DNA of 64,000 bases from JACVRW01 sp963819115 (GTDB taxonomy: Bacteria > Actinomycetota > Thermoleophilia > Solirubrobacterales > Thermoleophilaceae), in NCBI GenBank assembly GCA_963819115.1, contig CAWFUR010000001.1, positions 186,001 to 250,000 of the forward strand, in the 5' to 3' direction. Made by a program: the position numbers and the translations under genes. Position 1 is the stretch's first letter. Each line of letters opens with the position of its first letter. Below the pieces are notes generated by a model, which searched no databases, had not been told where the DNA came from, and was given only the letters and a program-made list of their open reading frames with translations. This document shows, in pieces, positions 24,578-32,810 of this stretch.

Positions 24578-24996
24578 GCTTCACGGCCACCGCCCGCCGC
24601 CAGGGCAACACGCTGCGGCACGAGGTCGACGTGAACGGCCGGCACACGATCGTGACGGACGAGCCCGCCGCCCTCGGCGGGACCGACACCGGACCGGCGC
24701 CGCACGAGCTGCTCGCCGCGACGCTCGCCTCCTGCATCTCGACGATGATCGCCCTCTACGCCACTCGCAAGCAATGGGACATCGGCGAGATCAGCGTCGA
24801 CGTGGAATACGACCATGAATCCGAGCCGCGCCGCTTCGACGTCACCATCAACCTCCCCGATGGCCTCGAGGCCGATCAGGTGACGCGGCTGCGACGTGTG
24901 GCGGACACCTGTCCTGTGCGCCGCGCGCTGGACACCGGCTTCATGTTCGACGAGCACATCCACACACCAGCACCGGCGCAGGGCGCGACCGCCTAG
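24574..24996 (+). CDS. OsmC family peroxidase-like protein
   Basis: A 140-residue OsmC/Ohr/YhfA-fold protein. Both family cysteines are present, in LASCISTMIALYA and ADTCPVRRAL, the pair used for thiol-dependent reduction of organic hydroperoxides. It is translationally coupled to the ArsR gene, so the pair is an ArsR-OsmC stress or sulfur-related operon. Its TAG shares the bases CTAG with the stop of the convergent methyltransferase gene. Confidence 0.88.
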   Translation: MSFTATARRQGNTLRHEVDVNGRHTIVTDEPAALGGTDTGPAPHELLAATLASCISTMIALYATRKQWDIGEISVDVEYDHESEPRRFDVTINLPDGLEADQVTRLRRVADTCPVRRALDTGFMFDEHIHTPAPAQGATA

Positions 24997-25610
24997 CCCG
25001 ACACGGCGACGCCGAGCGACAGGGCGCCGAGGGGTTTGGGAGTGCCGTCCTCATAGAACACGTCGAGGTCCGTGATCGTGAAGCCGGCGGCGGTGAGCAT
25101 GTCCGCCACCGGGCGGGTGAGGTGGCAGCCGCCGAATGCCCGCTTCTGCACCGGCTCGAGCCGGTGCTGCCAGCGGCGCACACCCTCGTCCGGAGCCAGC
25201 CCGTGCTCCACGAAGCGCAGAGTCCCGCCGGGCTTGAGCACCCGCCGCACCTCGGACAGGGCCGTGGCCACGTCCGGGATCGTGCACATCGTCCAGGTGG
25301 ACAGCGCGGTGTCGTAGCTGTTGTCCGCGAAGGGCAGCGACTGGCCATCGAGACCGGACCTCTCCACCGGGACGCTCGTGGCCCTCAGGCGCTTCTCGGC
25401 CAGCTTCCAGCCCACGTCCGCCGGCTCGACGGCGGCCACCCGCGTCACGGCTCCCGGATAGAACGGAACGTTGAGACCGGAGCCGAAGCCGATCTCGAGC
25501 ACCTCCCCCTCCAGCCCCTCGCACACCCGCCGGCGCAACGGCTCGACGCTCTTCAGCCCGCACGCGAAGTTGATGATCCGCGGGAGCACCCGATCGCCGT
25601 ACAGTCCCAT
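24993..25610 (-). CDS. class I SAM-dependent methyltransferase
   Basis: A 205-residue methyltransferase with motif I VLEIGFGSGLNVPFY, acidic post-I AAVEPAD, and SLPFADNSYDTALST, then RVLKPGGTLRFVEHG. It belongs to the UbiE/methyltransferase-11 type; the substrate is unknown. The second half (ALSEVRRVLKPGG, RWQHRLEPVQKRAFGGCHL) resembles the phospholipid/METTL7-like branch. One base separates it from the end of the pyrophosphatase gene upstream, so it is probably in the same transcript. Confidence 0.88.
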   Translation of the reverse strand: MGLYGDRVLPRIINFACGLKSVEPLRRRVCEGLEGEVLEIGFGSGLNVPFYPGAVTRVAAVEPADVGWKLAEKRLRATSVPVERSGLDGQSLPFADNSYDTALSTWTMCTIPDVATALSEVRRVLKPGGTLRFVEHGLAPDEGVRRWQHRLEPVQKRAFGGCHLTRPVADMLTAAGFTITDLDVFYEDGTPKPLGALSLGVAVSG

Positions 25611-25611
25611 G

Positions 25612-27234
25612 TCAGAGCGCCTCCAGCAGCTTCGGGGCCACCTGCTTCTTGCGGCTCATCACGCCGGGAAGGTCCAGCGCGCCGTTGCCCGACGAGTGCC
25701 CGAAGGCGCGCTCGGCGAGGCGGCGATCGCCGGCCACCAGGAGGTCCGTGCCCTTGCTGAGGATGTCCGTGATCATCAGCGCGTAGAGCACGTGGTCGCC
25801 CCTGGCGCGAGCGTCCTCCATCGCCTCGATCAGCTCACCCTGGCGCTCGAGCAGGCCCTTGCCGACGGTCTCGATCTGGGCGATGCACATGGTCCTGCCG
25901 CCGGGAGGCCCGTACTCCTTGGCGTCGCGGGCCACGATCTCCTCCGCCGGCAGCTGCGAAACGTCGGAGGTGGCCTCGAACATCTCGCGCCCGAAGTCCG
26001 TCGCGTCGAGCGCCAGCACGCGCTCCAGGTACTCCACCACCGCGTGGTCTCGCTCGGTGGTGGTGGGCGAGTTCAGGATCACCGTGTCGGAGAGGATCGC
26101 GCCGAGCAGCAGAATGGCCGTCGGGCGAGCGGGCTCCAGCCCGTTCTGGCGAAAGCGCTCGATCACCAGCGTAGCGGTGGAGCCGACGGGGTCGAAGGTC
26201 GCGATGACCGGGACGTGAGTCTCGATCGAGCCGATGTGGTGATGGTCGAGGATCTCCACAATCTCGGCCTGGTCGGCGCCGGGCACGCTCTGCGCGAGCT
26301 CGGCATGGTCCACCAGCACCACGCGCCGCGGCTTCGGACCGACGAGATCGGAGCGGGCCACGAGCCCGACCGGCCGGTTGCCCTCGTCCACCGCCACCGC
26401 CGCCCCATAGTGAACATCCTTGATCTGCTCGGAGATCTCGGCCACGAGGTCATCGGGCCCGACGGTCAGGGGCTCCCGCTCCATCAGCGCCTCGCAGGGC
26501 GAAGCGAGCGTGATCATCCGGGCGGTGACGTAAGCGTCGAGCGGGGATACGACGACGGTGGTGCCGCGCTCCCGGGCGAGGGCGAGGATCTCCTCCGACG
26601 GCGGCACCGAGTTCGGGGTCACGAGCAGCGAGACCCCGAGCTCGAGCGCGCGCCGCTGCGCGTCCTCGCGGTCACCCACCACCATCACGTCACCCGCTCC
26701 GATCGGCGCCGGGGACGAGCCGATGGCCATGGTGCTGACCCAGATCCGCCCATCCACCTCCTGGTCCTCCCCGGCCACCATCTCGCCCTCGAGGACGTGC
26801 ACCACGGCCGCGACCGTCGTGGCCGCGTCACCGAGGCTCGAGGCCTCGCGCGACTCGCGGATGTACCTGCGCGCGAGGGCGCGGATCGTCATCACGCCCT
26901 CGAGCAGGCCGTCGTCGCCGACGATCGGCACCAGGTCGAGATTGTCGTTCGCCATCGCCAGCCCCACGTCCCGCACGGGCTCGCGGCGATGGGAGACCGT
27001 GAAGGTCGCGCGCATCACGTCGCTCGCCCGCAGCATCACGTGAGGCAGGAAGTCGGGCTCGGGCGCACCGCTGCGCTCGAGCACCCAGCGCGTCTGAGCA
27101 TTCAGCTCGCCCAGACGCACCGGTACGTACTCGTTGTTCGGGTCGAGCCGGCCCTTCAGCTCGGCGTACCCAACCGCCGAGCCGATCGAGTCGGTGTCCG
27201 GATTGCGGTGGCCTGTGACGTAGATCAACGACAC
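25612..27234 (-). CDS. ppaC: CBS-domain family II inorganic pyrophosphatase-like DHH protein
   Basis: A 540-residue DHH/DHHA2 phosphoesterase with a regulatory insert. The N-terminal metal motif GHRNPDTDSIGSA and the signature EILDHHHIGSIE (near 318) match manganese-dependent family II pyrophosphatases. Between them lie a CBS pair and a DRTGG-like region (about 70-290), the layout of CBS-pyrophosphatases regulated by adenine nucleotides. A C-terminal DHHA2 domain closes the active site. It starts with GTG 27234. It should hydrolyse PPi in the cytosol. Dodecin lies 25 bp upstream. Confidence 0.88.
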   Translation of the reverse strand: MSLIYVTGHRNPDTDSIGSAVGYAELKGRLDPNNEYVPVRLGELNAQTRWVLERSGAPEPDFLPHVMLRASDVMRATFTVSHRREPVRDVGLAMANDNLDLVPIVGDDGLLEGVMTIRALARRYIRESREASSLGDAATTVAAVVHVLEGEMVAGEDQEVDGRIWVSTMAIGSSPAPIGAGDVMVVGDREDAQRRALELGVSLLVTPNSVPPSEEILALARERGTTVVVSPLDAYVTARMITLASPCEALMEREPLTVGPDDLVAEISEQIKDVHYGAAVAVDEGNRPVGLVARSDLVGPKPRRVVLVDHAELAQSVPGADQAEIVEILDHHHIGSIETHVPVIATFDPVGSTATLVIERFRQNGLEPARPTAILLLGAILSDTVILNSPTTTERDHAVVEYLERVLALDATDFGREMFEATSDVSQLPAEEIVARDAKEYGPPGGRTMCIAQIETVGKGLLERQGELIEAMEDARARGDHVLYALMITDILSKGTDLLVAGDRRLAERAFGHSSGNGALDLPGVMSRKKQVAPKLLEAL

Positions 27235-27259
27235 GGCACCCCCGGTGAGGCCGCCCGGC

Positions 27260-27469
27260 TCAGGCGCCCGGCTCGTACTTGAAGGATAGGTTCAGGCGCA
27301 CGCGATAGGTGGCCACCTTGCCGTCCTCGATGGTCAGGTCCTGGCGGACCACCTCGGCCACGCGCAGCTCGCGCAGAGACCCGGAGGCCGTCTCGATGGC
27401 GCTCCTCGCCGCGTCTTCCCACGAGTCGGTGCTCGTCCCGATCACCTCGGTCACCCTGTAGACACTCAT
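27260..27469 (-). CDS. dodecin flavin-binding protein
   Basis: A 69-residue dodecin: MSVYRVTEVIGTST, SWEDAARSAIETAS and the beta-strand end YRVRLNLSFKYE match the family over its whole length. Dodecins form 12-subunit shells that store and protect riboflavin/FMN or FAD. Plausibly it serves the flavoenzyme encoded just upstream. ATG 27469 is preceded by a GGAGGAAG-type site. Confidence 0.92.
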   Translation of the reverse strand: MSVYRVTEVIGTSTDSWEDAARSAIETASGSLRELRVAEVVRQDLTIEDGKVATYRVRLNLSFKYEPGA

Positions 27470-27508
27470 CTGCTTCCTCCCTCTTGTCGTGGACGGACGG
27501 ACGCGATC

Positions 27509-29218
27509 CTACGCCGACTCCGCCACCGGGGTGTGACCGTCCTCGCTCCCGCTCGCGCTCTGCTCGGCCTCCCTGAGGTACTGGTGCACGAAAGCGATCG
27601 CCATGCTCCCCTCGCCCACGGCGGAGGCCACGCGCTTGACCGGGCCGTAGCGCACGTCTCCGCACGCAAGCACGCCCGGTGCGCTGGTCTCGAGGAGGTA
27701 CGGGTCCCGCTCGAGAGACCACCGTCCCGCCGCCCTCACGTCGGAGCCCGTGAGCACGTACCCGCGGCGGTCGAGGGCGATCTCGGGCGGCAGCCACCCT
27801 GTCTCGGCATCGGCGCCGATGAACAGGAACAGGCCGCCGGACTCCAGCCGGGTCACCTCCCCGGTCGCGTTGCTGCGCACGTCGATCGCCTCCAGCGAGG
27901 TCTCACCGTGCGCGGCCTCGAGCTCGGTGCGAACCAGCACGCGGATGTTCGACCGGGTTGCGATCTGGTCCACCAGATAGCGCGACATGCTCTTCGCCAG
28001 CTCCTCCCCGCGGCAGAGGATGGTCACGCTCCGGGCGTGGTTCGAGAAGAACACCGCCGCCTGCCCCGCCGAGTTGCCCGCCCCCACCACGTGAACGTCG
28101 AGGCCGTGCGTGTCCGATGCCTCGCTGCGTGCCGCGCCGTAGTAGATCCCCCTCCCGGCCAGGCGGTCGAATCCCTCGATCGGCAGGTGCCGCCAGGCGA
28201 CTCCGCAGGCGAGGATGATCGTCCGCGCCCGGAGCACATCGCCGCCGTCCAGGTGCACCTGACGCGTCGAGGCGTCGATCCGCGTGATGGACCGGGTCAC
28301 GAGTATCTCGGCGCCGAGCCTCCGCGCCTGCTGCAGCGCCCGGCTCGCCAGCTCGTCGCCCGACACGCCGGAGGGGAAGCCGAGGTAGTTCTCGATCCGG
28401 GAAGACGTTCCCGCCTGGCCGCCGGGGGCCTCCCGCTCGATCACGAGCGTCCGCAGGCCCTCCGACGCGCCGTACACGGCAGCCGCCAGCCCGGCCGGCC
28501 CGGCGCCCACTATCACCGTGTCGTACTCCGCCGCCGTGGCCTCGGTGCCCAGCCCGAGCAGCTCCGCCACGCGCCGGAGCTGTGGCCGGACCACGGTCTT
28601 GCCGTCCACGACCCGGATGGTCGGGCAGTCCGCGTCGGCCGGCGGGGGCCCGCCCCAATGCTCGGCGGCATCCGGCCCATCGGGCCGTAACCACCTGTAC
28701 GTGATCTGGTTGCGGTCGAGAAAGTGGCGCAGCTCCGTGCAGGCCGCGTCCCAGCGATGTCCGACCACGATCGCCCTGGGCGGAGGCGGCTCGGCCGCAA
28801 TGGCCTGAAGCCCTCCCGTCCCGCCGATCCGGTGCGCGGCCAGCCTCCCGACCTCCCGCCCGACGTCCGGTGCCATGGCCACGATCGAGTGGTAGTCGTG
28901 AGGCTCGATCCGCAAGATGCGCGACCGCTCGGCCGCGCGGAAGCCGACCGGGAACACCGTGCCGAGCGCAATCGGCACCTCTCCGAAGACGTCGCCCACG
29001 AGCCGCTCGCCCACGACCCGTTCGATGCCGTCCACGAGCTTCACCGGCTCGATACGGCCCTCGAGCAGGGCGAACAGCGCGCGATCCTCGCCCTCGTGCA
29101 CGGCGTACTCCCCGGGCATGAGGCTGATGTCGGCAGCCGCACGGGACAGGCGTTCGCGGTCCGGGGCACCGAGACCGCCGAAGATCGCGATTCCGCCGAT
29201 CTCTTCGGCCGTCACCAT
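27509..29218 (-). CDS. CNB-fused thioredoxin-reductase-like flavoprotein without CxxC
   Basis: A 569-residue three-part protein: a cyclic-nucleotide-binding fold (about 10-125), a thioredoxin/glutaredoxin-like middle domain (about 145-235), and a C-terminal pyridine-nucleotide flavoprotein (from 248; VIVGAGPAGLAAAVYG for FAD, VVGAGNSAGQAA for NAD(P)H, GVLACGDVRYGPVKR). Where thioredoxin reductase has GRGVSYCATCDG, this protein has GRGIYYGAARSEA, so the redox-active cysteines are missing. The CNB also lacks a clear cassette arginine. It therefore cannot work as a normal thioredoxin reductase. ATG 29218 was chosen because upstream sequence is the next gene. Confidence 0.88.
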   Translation of the reverse strand: MVTAEEIGGIAIFGGLGAPDRERLSRAAADISLMPGEYAVHEGEDRALFALLEGRIEPVKLVDGIERVVGERLVGDVFGEVPIALGTVFPVGFRAAERSRILRIEPHDYHSIVAMAPDVGREVGRLAAHRIGGTGGLQAIAAEPPPPRAIVVGHRWDAACTELRHFLDRNQITYRWLRPDGPDAAEHWGGPPPADADCPTIRVVDGKTVVRPQLRRVAELLGLGTEATAAEYDTVIVGAGPAGLAAAVYGASEGLRTLVIEREAPGGQAGTSSRIENYLGFPSGVSGDELASRALQQARRLGAEILVTRSITRIDASTRQVHLDGGDVLRARTIILACGVAWRHLPIEGFDRLAGRGIYYGAARSEASDTHGLDVHVVGAGNSAGQAAVFFSNHARSVTILCRGEELAKSMSRYLVDQIATRSNIRVLVRTELEAAHGETSLEAIDVRSNATGEVTRLESGGLFLFIGADAETGWLPPEIALDRRGYVLTGSDVRAAGRWSLERDPYLLETSAPGVLACGDVRYGPVKRVASAVGEGSMAIAFVHQYLREAEQSASGSEDGHTPVAESA

Positions 29219-29238
29219 GTCGTCAACGCTACTGCGGG

Positions 29239-29571
29239 CTACTTCGCGCTGTCCTCGCACTGCTGCTCGGCCCGGTCGCGCTCGCTGCCCTCCGGAAGCT
29301 CCTTGACGATGGCGCGGCAGGCCCTGAGTGCGGCATCCACGGCCTTGCTCACGTCGGCGTCGCTGGGCACGCTGCACGTCTTCTTCGCCTGCTCCTCGGA
29401 CTGGCCGGCCTTCTTGAGGTCGTTCACACAGGCGTCCTTCAACCCGGCGGCGTCGGTCGGCACGTCCTTCGCCTGGCTCGGGGAGCTGTCATCGCCTCCG
29501 CATCCGATTCCCGCGAACGCCGCGGGCAGCAGCACCGAGATGGCCAGGATGAGTGCGACGCGCCTGTGCAT
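29239..29571 (-). CDS. small lipoprotein with four cysteines
   Basis: A 110-residue protein with a lipoprotein signal peptide (cysteine 24 in AGIGCGG), an acidic serine-rich spacer, and a helical mature part with four regularly placed cysteines (DACVND, KKTCSV, RACRA, QQCED) that could form two disulfides. No family recognised. ATG 29571 gives a proper signal peptide. It lies 20 bp upstream of the flavoprotein gene on the same strand. Confidence 0.75.
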   Translation of the reverse strand: MHRRVALILAISVLLPAAFAGIGCGGDDSSPSQAKDVPTDAAGLKDACVNDLKKAGQSEEQAKKTCSVPSDADVSKAVDAALRACRAIVKELPEGSERDRAEQQCEDSAK

Positions 29572-29607
29572 CGCGTGACAGTAACCCCACGTGGTAGACA
29601 ACGCGCC

Positions 29608-30000
29608 ATGCGCATTCTCGCGGGGCTCATCTCATTCGGCCGCTTCCTCTTCGGCGTCGCCTTCATCGCCCAGCCGGGGATCATGGAGCGGGGCTGGATC
29701 GGAAAGCAGGCGCGGCTCCCCGGGGCGCAGGTCCTCTCTCGCGCTGTGGGCGCCCGCGACCTCGCACTCGGGCTCGGTGGACTGCAGGCGGTGACGCGGG
29801 GCGACGGCTCGGCGCGGCCGTGGATGGCCGCGCAGGCCACCTGCGACATGGTGGACTTCGGCGCCACGTTGGCCGCTGGGCGCGGCATACCGCGCCAGGC
29901 CCGCGCCGGGGTGCTCGCGATTGCGGGCGTGTTCGGGCTGCTGTCGGCGATCGCGGCGGCCGGAAGCGGGCCGGCCGGCGATCCATCTCTATCTGACTGA
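29608..30000 (+). CDS. small membrane protein, unknown
   Basis: A 130-residue protein with two or three hydrophobic stretches (residues 4-22, about 75-90, and 100-118: AGVLAIAGVFGLLSAIAAAG) separated by a basic loop. ATG 29608 lies 36 bp from the divergent lipoprotein gene. The 3' end overlaps the convergent SnoaL gene by 12 bp. Function unknown. Confidence 0.68.
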   Translation: MRILAGLISFGRFLFGVAFIAQPGIMERGWIGKQARLPGAQVLSRAVGARDLALGLGGLQAVTRGDGSARPWMAAQATCDMVDFGATLAAGRGIPRQARAGVLAIAGVFGLLSAIAAAGSGPAGDPSLSD

Positions 30001-30453
30001 CTCCTCAGACGCGCGGAGGGCCTCCGCCCGGTCGAGGAAGACCTCGCAGCGTGTCACGCGGCCGTCGGCAACGTGCCAGATATGCGCCGTTTCGCGATCG
30101 AGGCGGACACCGCTGAGATGTCCCTGGGCGATCACGCGCACGAGGACCACCACCTGGTCACCGGCGACGAGGAACCGCTCGGGCATCAGTCGCCACTCGT
30201 CCCAGATCTCCCGCGTCGCGGCGATCCAGCGCTTCAGGCCGGCGCGGCCGCAGAATGTCTGTGCGCCCTCCGGATAGCTGGGCGGTGGAAGCAGCTCGAA
30301 CCTCTCGTCGAAACACTCGCCGTACGCGTCGTGGAAGTCCTGGCGACGATCGTCCTGGATGTCCTCGATGAACCGGTAGGAGTCGCGCACGAGCTCGATC
30401 TGGACGGCCTCGTGGTTTCTCCGGGTCGCCGGTCTCTCGGCTCTGGCCAGCAT
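29989..30453 (-). CDS. SnoaL/NTF2-like protein
   Basis: A 154-residue member of the NTF2-like alpha+beta-barrel superfamily (ELVRDSYRFIEDIQ, WIAATREIWDEWRLMPERFLVAGDQVVVLVR, HIWHVADGRVTRCEVFLDRAEAL). Such proteins include ketosteroid isomerase and polyketide cyclase relatives, but most of this type have no assigned reaction. The ATG 30453 is preferred over an upstream start because the additional residues look like intergenic sequence. It overlaps the convergent membrane gene by 12 bp. Confidence 0.8.
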   Translation of the reverse strand: MLARAERPATRRNHEAVQIELVRDSYRFIEDIQDDRRQDFHDAYGECFDERFELLPPPSYPEGAQTFCGRAGLKRWIAATREIWDEWRLMPERFLVAGDQVVVLVRVIAQGHLSGVRLDRETAHIWHVADGRVTRCEVFLDRAEALRASEESVR

Positions 30454-30510
30454 GCCATCGAGTATCCCCTTGCCGACGGCGAGGACAAATACGGCTGCCC
30501 GGACAGCGAA

Positions 30511-30530
30511 AGGTACGGGCACCCGTACCT
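30511..30530. promoter_or_regulatory. operator-like palindrome upstream of the reductase gene
   Basis: Perfect 9-bp inverted repeat AGGTACGGG / CCCGTACCT with a 2-bp spacer, centred 73 bp before the ATG of the dihydrofolate-reductase-fold gene and between it and the divergent SnoaL gene. Size and symmetry suit a dimeric regulator; which protein binds is unknown. Confidence 0.6.
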
Positions 30531-30592
30531 ATGCGGCCCCCCTGATCGGGTACTAAAGGCTCATAGAGACTTCCTCGACCAAGGAGAACAAC

Positions 30593-31129
30593 ATGGGAAA
30601 GCTGATCGCGAGCACACAGGCCACCCTCGACGGGGTGGTGGACCCGGTCGGCGAGTGGGTCCAGCCGGACGGAGACCACGGCGAGTACTCGTTCGAGCGT
30701 CAGGCGAAATCAGGCGGGCTGGTCCTGGGCCGCAAGACCTATGAGGGGCTGGCGGGATATTGGCCGAGCGCGTCGGGCAAGTGGGCGGACATGATCAACC
30801 CGATGCCGAAGTACGTCGGGTCCAACGCCCTGTCCGGCGATCTCGACTGGAACGCGACGCTCCTCGAGGGGGACCTCGAGGACTCGATCCCGAGGGTGAA
30901 GGACGAGGTCGACGGCGACCTGTTCATGCACGGCAGCGGCGAGTTCGCGTACGCCCTCGCCGAGAAGGGCCTGATCGACGAGTACGAGGTGTACCTGAAC
31001 CCGCTCGTCTGGGGCGGGGGGAACCTCCACGTGCTCGGCGACCGTGGAACGGTCCGGATGGCGCTCGAGGACGTGAAGCCGTTCGACTCCGGAGTGGTGC
31101 TCCTCACCTACCTCCCGGCCACCCCGTAG
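30593..31129 (+). CDS. dihydrofolate reductase family (RibD C-terminal fold) protein
   Basis: A 178-residue protein of the RibD-C/DHFR-like superfamily: MGKLIASTQATLDGVVD start, LVLGRKTYEGLAGYWPS, LFMHGSGEFAYALAEKGLIDEY and LNPLVWGGG. These are NADPH-dependent reductase folds, mostly of unknown substrate. A strong AAGGAG site precedes ATG 30593. The 3' end overlaps the convergent TetR gene by 22 bp. A decayed paralogue is at 48300. Confidence 0.9.
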   Translation: MGKLIASTQATLDGVVDPVGEWVQPDGDHGEYSFERQAKSGGLVLGRKTYEGLAGYWPSASGKWADMINPMPKYVGSNALSGDLDWNATLLEGDLEDSIPRVKDEVDGDLFMHGSGEFAYALAEKGLIDEYEVYLNPLVWGGGNLHVLGDRGTVRMALEDVKPFDSGVVLLTYLPATP

Positions 31130-31758
31130 TCCCCGAGGCCGGCCGCGAGCCGATCGTAGGCGCGTGCGGCCTGGGGCCGCATGCGGGCGGCCAGCCGCTC
31201 CGGGTCCTCGCCGGCCAGCAGCCCGTCGAACGTGGCGCGGAAGATCGTGATCAGCGTCCAGGCCAGCGTGCGGGCGACGACCGCGGGGACCAGGTCGTCG
31301 GCCTCCGCTCCGGTGGCCTCGGCGATGGCGGCGACGAGGGTTTCGGCCTCGCGCTCCCAGCCGGCCGCGAGCCGCTCCTGCAGCGCAGGGCTGTCGCGCA
31401 CGATGCGCGGGACCACGAGGCTGTCCTTCGTCTCGCCGGCGGCGACGATGTCGAGCATCGCCTCGGAGTTCGCGCGGAAGACGTCGAGCACCGACGTGCC
31501 GGGCGGGCGCTGGGCGATCGCCGCCTGGAGCTGGGCCAGCCGTGTATCGCCGCCGGCGAACACGAGGTCCTCCTTGGCGGCGAAGTGGTTGAAGACCGTC
31601 TTCTCGGAGACGTCGGCGGCCACGGCGATCTCGGCGACCGTGACGGCGTCGAAGCCGCGCTCGGCGAACAGGCGGCGCGCGGCGGAGGCGATCGCGTCGC
31701 GCGTGGCGCGCTTCTTGCGCTCGCGCAGGCCCTGGGGGACGTCGCCAGGCATGATCAT
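31108..31758 (-). CDS. TetR family regulator of the ABC exporter
   Basis: A 216-residue TetR protein; the HTH at about 20-65 includes VTVAEIAVAADVSEKTVFNHF. It is divergent from an ABC exporter operon across 53 bp that hold symmetrical boxes, so it most likely represses the exporter and itself. The C-terminal ligand domain is full length. Confidence 0.9.
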   Translation of the reverse strand: MIMPGDVPQGLRERKKRATRDAIASAARRLFAERGFDAVTVAEIAVAADVSEKTVFNHFAAKEDLVFAGGDTRLAQLQAAIAQRPPGTSVLDVFRANSEAMLDIVAAGETKDSLVVPRIVRDSPALQERLAAGWEREAETLVAAIAEATGAEADDLVPAVVARTLAWTLITIFRATFDGLLAGEDPERLAARMRPQAARAYDRLAAGLGDYGVAGR

Positions 31759-31761
31759 AGC

Positions 31762-31798
31762 ACTATAGCGACAGTAGACTTACAGTGACTGTAGTGTT
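31762..31798. promoter_or_regulatory. TetR operator region of the ABC exporter
   Basis: Two related boxes: ACTATAGCGACAGTAG (31762-31777) and ACAGTGACTGTAGT (31782-31795), the second containing the perfect palindrome ACAGT-G-ACTGT. The two boxes are also inverted relative to each other (10 of 14 positions). They fill the gap between the TetR and ABC genes. Confidence 0.6.
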
Positions 31799-31811
31799 AT
31801 GGTGCCGCGCC

Positions 31812-32810
31812 ATGTACAGCTCCACATCACCCACCATCGAGGTCGGCGAGCTCGCCAAGACCTACGGCGAGGTCGAGGCCGTCCGCGGCGTCTCGTTCAC
31901 CGTCGCTCGCGGCGAGGTCTTCGGCTTCCTCGGCCCCAACGGCGCCGGCAAGAGCACGACGATCAACATGCTCTGCACGCTCGCGCGGCCCACCTCCGGC
32001 ACCGCCCGCGTGTGCGGCTTCGACGTCGCCGCCGAGCGCGACGACGTCCGCCGGCACATCGGCCTCGTCTTCCAGGACCAGACGCTCGACGGCTACCTCA
32101 CCGCCGAGCAGAACCTCCGGCTGCACGCCGAGCTCTATGGCATCGACCCCCGGGTCATCCCGGAGCGGATGCGCCAGATGCTCGAGATGGTCGACCTCTG
32201 GGACCGCCGTGACCAGCTGGTCCAGACCTACTCCGGCGGCATGCGACGGCGCTTGGAGATCGCGCGCGGCCTCATGCACTCCCCGCGCGTGCTGTTCCTC
32301 GACGAGCCGACGATTGGCCTCGACCCCCAGACCCGCAGCTCGATCTGGGACTACATACGCGCGCTGAAGGAGGCCGAGGGCACCACGATCTTCATGACCA
32401 CGCACTACATGGACGAGGCGGAGCTCTGCGACCGCATCGCGATCATGGACCGCGGGGAGATCGTCGTGCTGGACACGCCCGAGGCGCTCAAGGCCAGCGT
32501 CGGGGCCGACCGCGTGGTGCTCGGCACCGCCGACGACGAAGCCGCGCTGACCGCGCTTCGCGACCGCTTCGGCATCGAGGCGACGGTGGCCGAGGGAGCG
32601 GTGACCTTCCACGTCGCCTCGGGCGAGGCGTTCGTGCCCCGGCTTTTCGCCGAGCTCGGCGTGCGCATCACGTCGGTCGCGGTGTCGAGGCCGACGCTGG
32701 ACGACGTCTTCATGCGGTACACCGGCTCGACGATCCGGGATGCCGAGACGGGATCCGTGAGCGATCTCAGCCGCGCGACGATGCGGGTGCTGTCTGGAGC
32801 GGGACGATGA
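31812..32810 (+). CDS. ABC exporter ATPase (DrrA-like)
   Basis: A 332-residue ABC ATPase with Walker A GPNGAGKST, signature YSGGMRRRLEIA, Walker B VLFLDEPTIGLD and the switch TTHYMDEAE. The long C-terminal domain (about 230-330) is typical of daunorubicin-resistance DrrA-type exporter ATPases. ATG 31812 (MYSSTS) was taken rather than the GTG at 31785, which lies in the operator. The stop overlaps the permease start as ATGA. Confidence 0.92.
   Translation: MYSSTSPTIEVGELAKTYGEVEAVRGVSFTVARGEVFGFLGPNGAGKSTTINMLCTLARPTSGTARVCGFDVAAERDDVRRHIGLVFQDQTLDGYLTAEQNLRLHAELYGIDPRVIPERMRQMLEMVDLWDRRDQLVQTYSGGMRRRLEIARGLMHSPRVLFLDEPTIGLDPQTRSSIWDYIRALKEAEGTTIFMTTHYMDEAELCDRIAIMDRGEIVVLDTPEALKASVGADRVVLGTADDEAALTALRDRFGIEATVAEGAVTFHVASGEAFVPRLFAELGVRITSVAVSRPTLDDVFMRYTGSTIRDAETGSVSDLSRATMRVLSGAGR

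Noticed and set aside
25471..27282. 603-residue plus-strand open frame opposite the pyrophosphatase
   Set aside because: No recognisable domain, and the minus strand carries a full DHH/CBS/DHHA2 protein.
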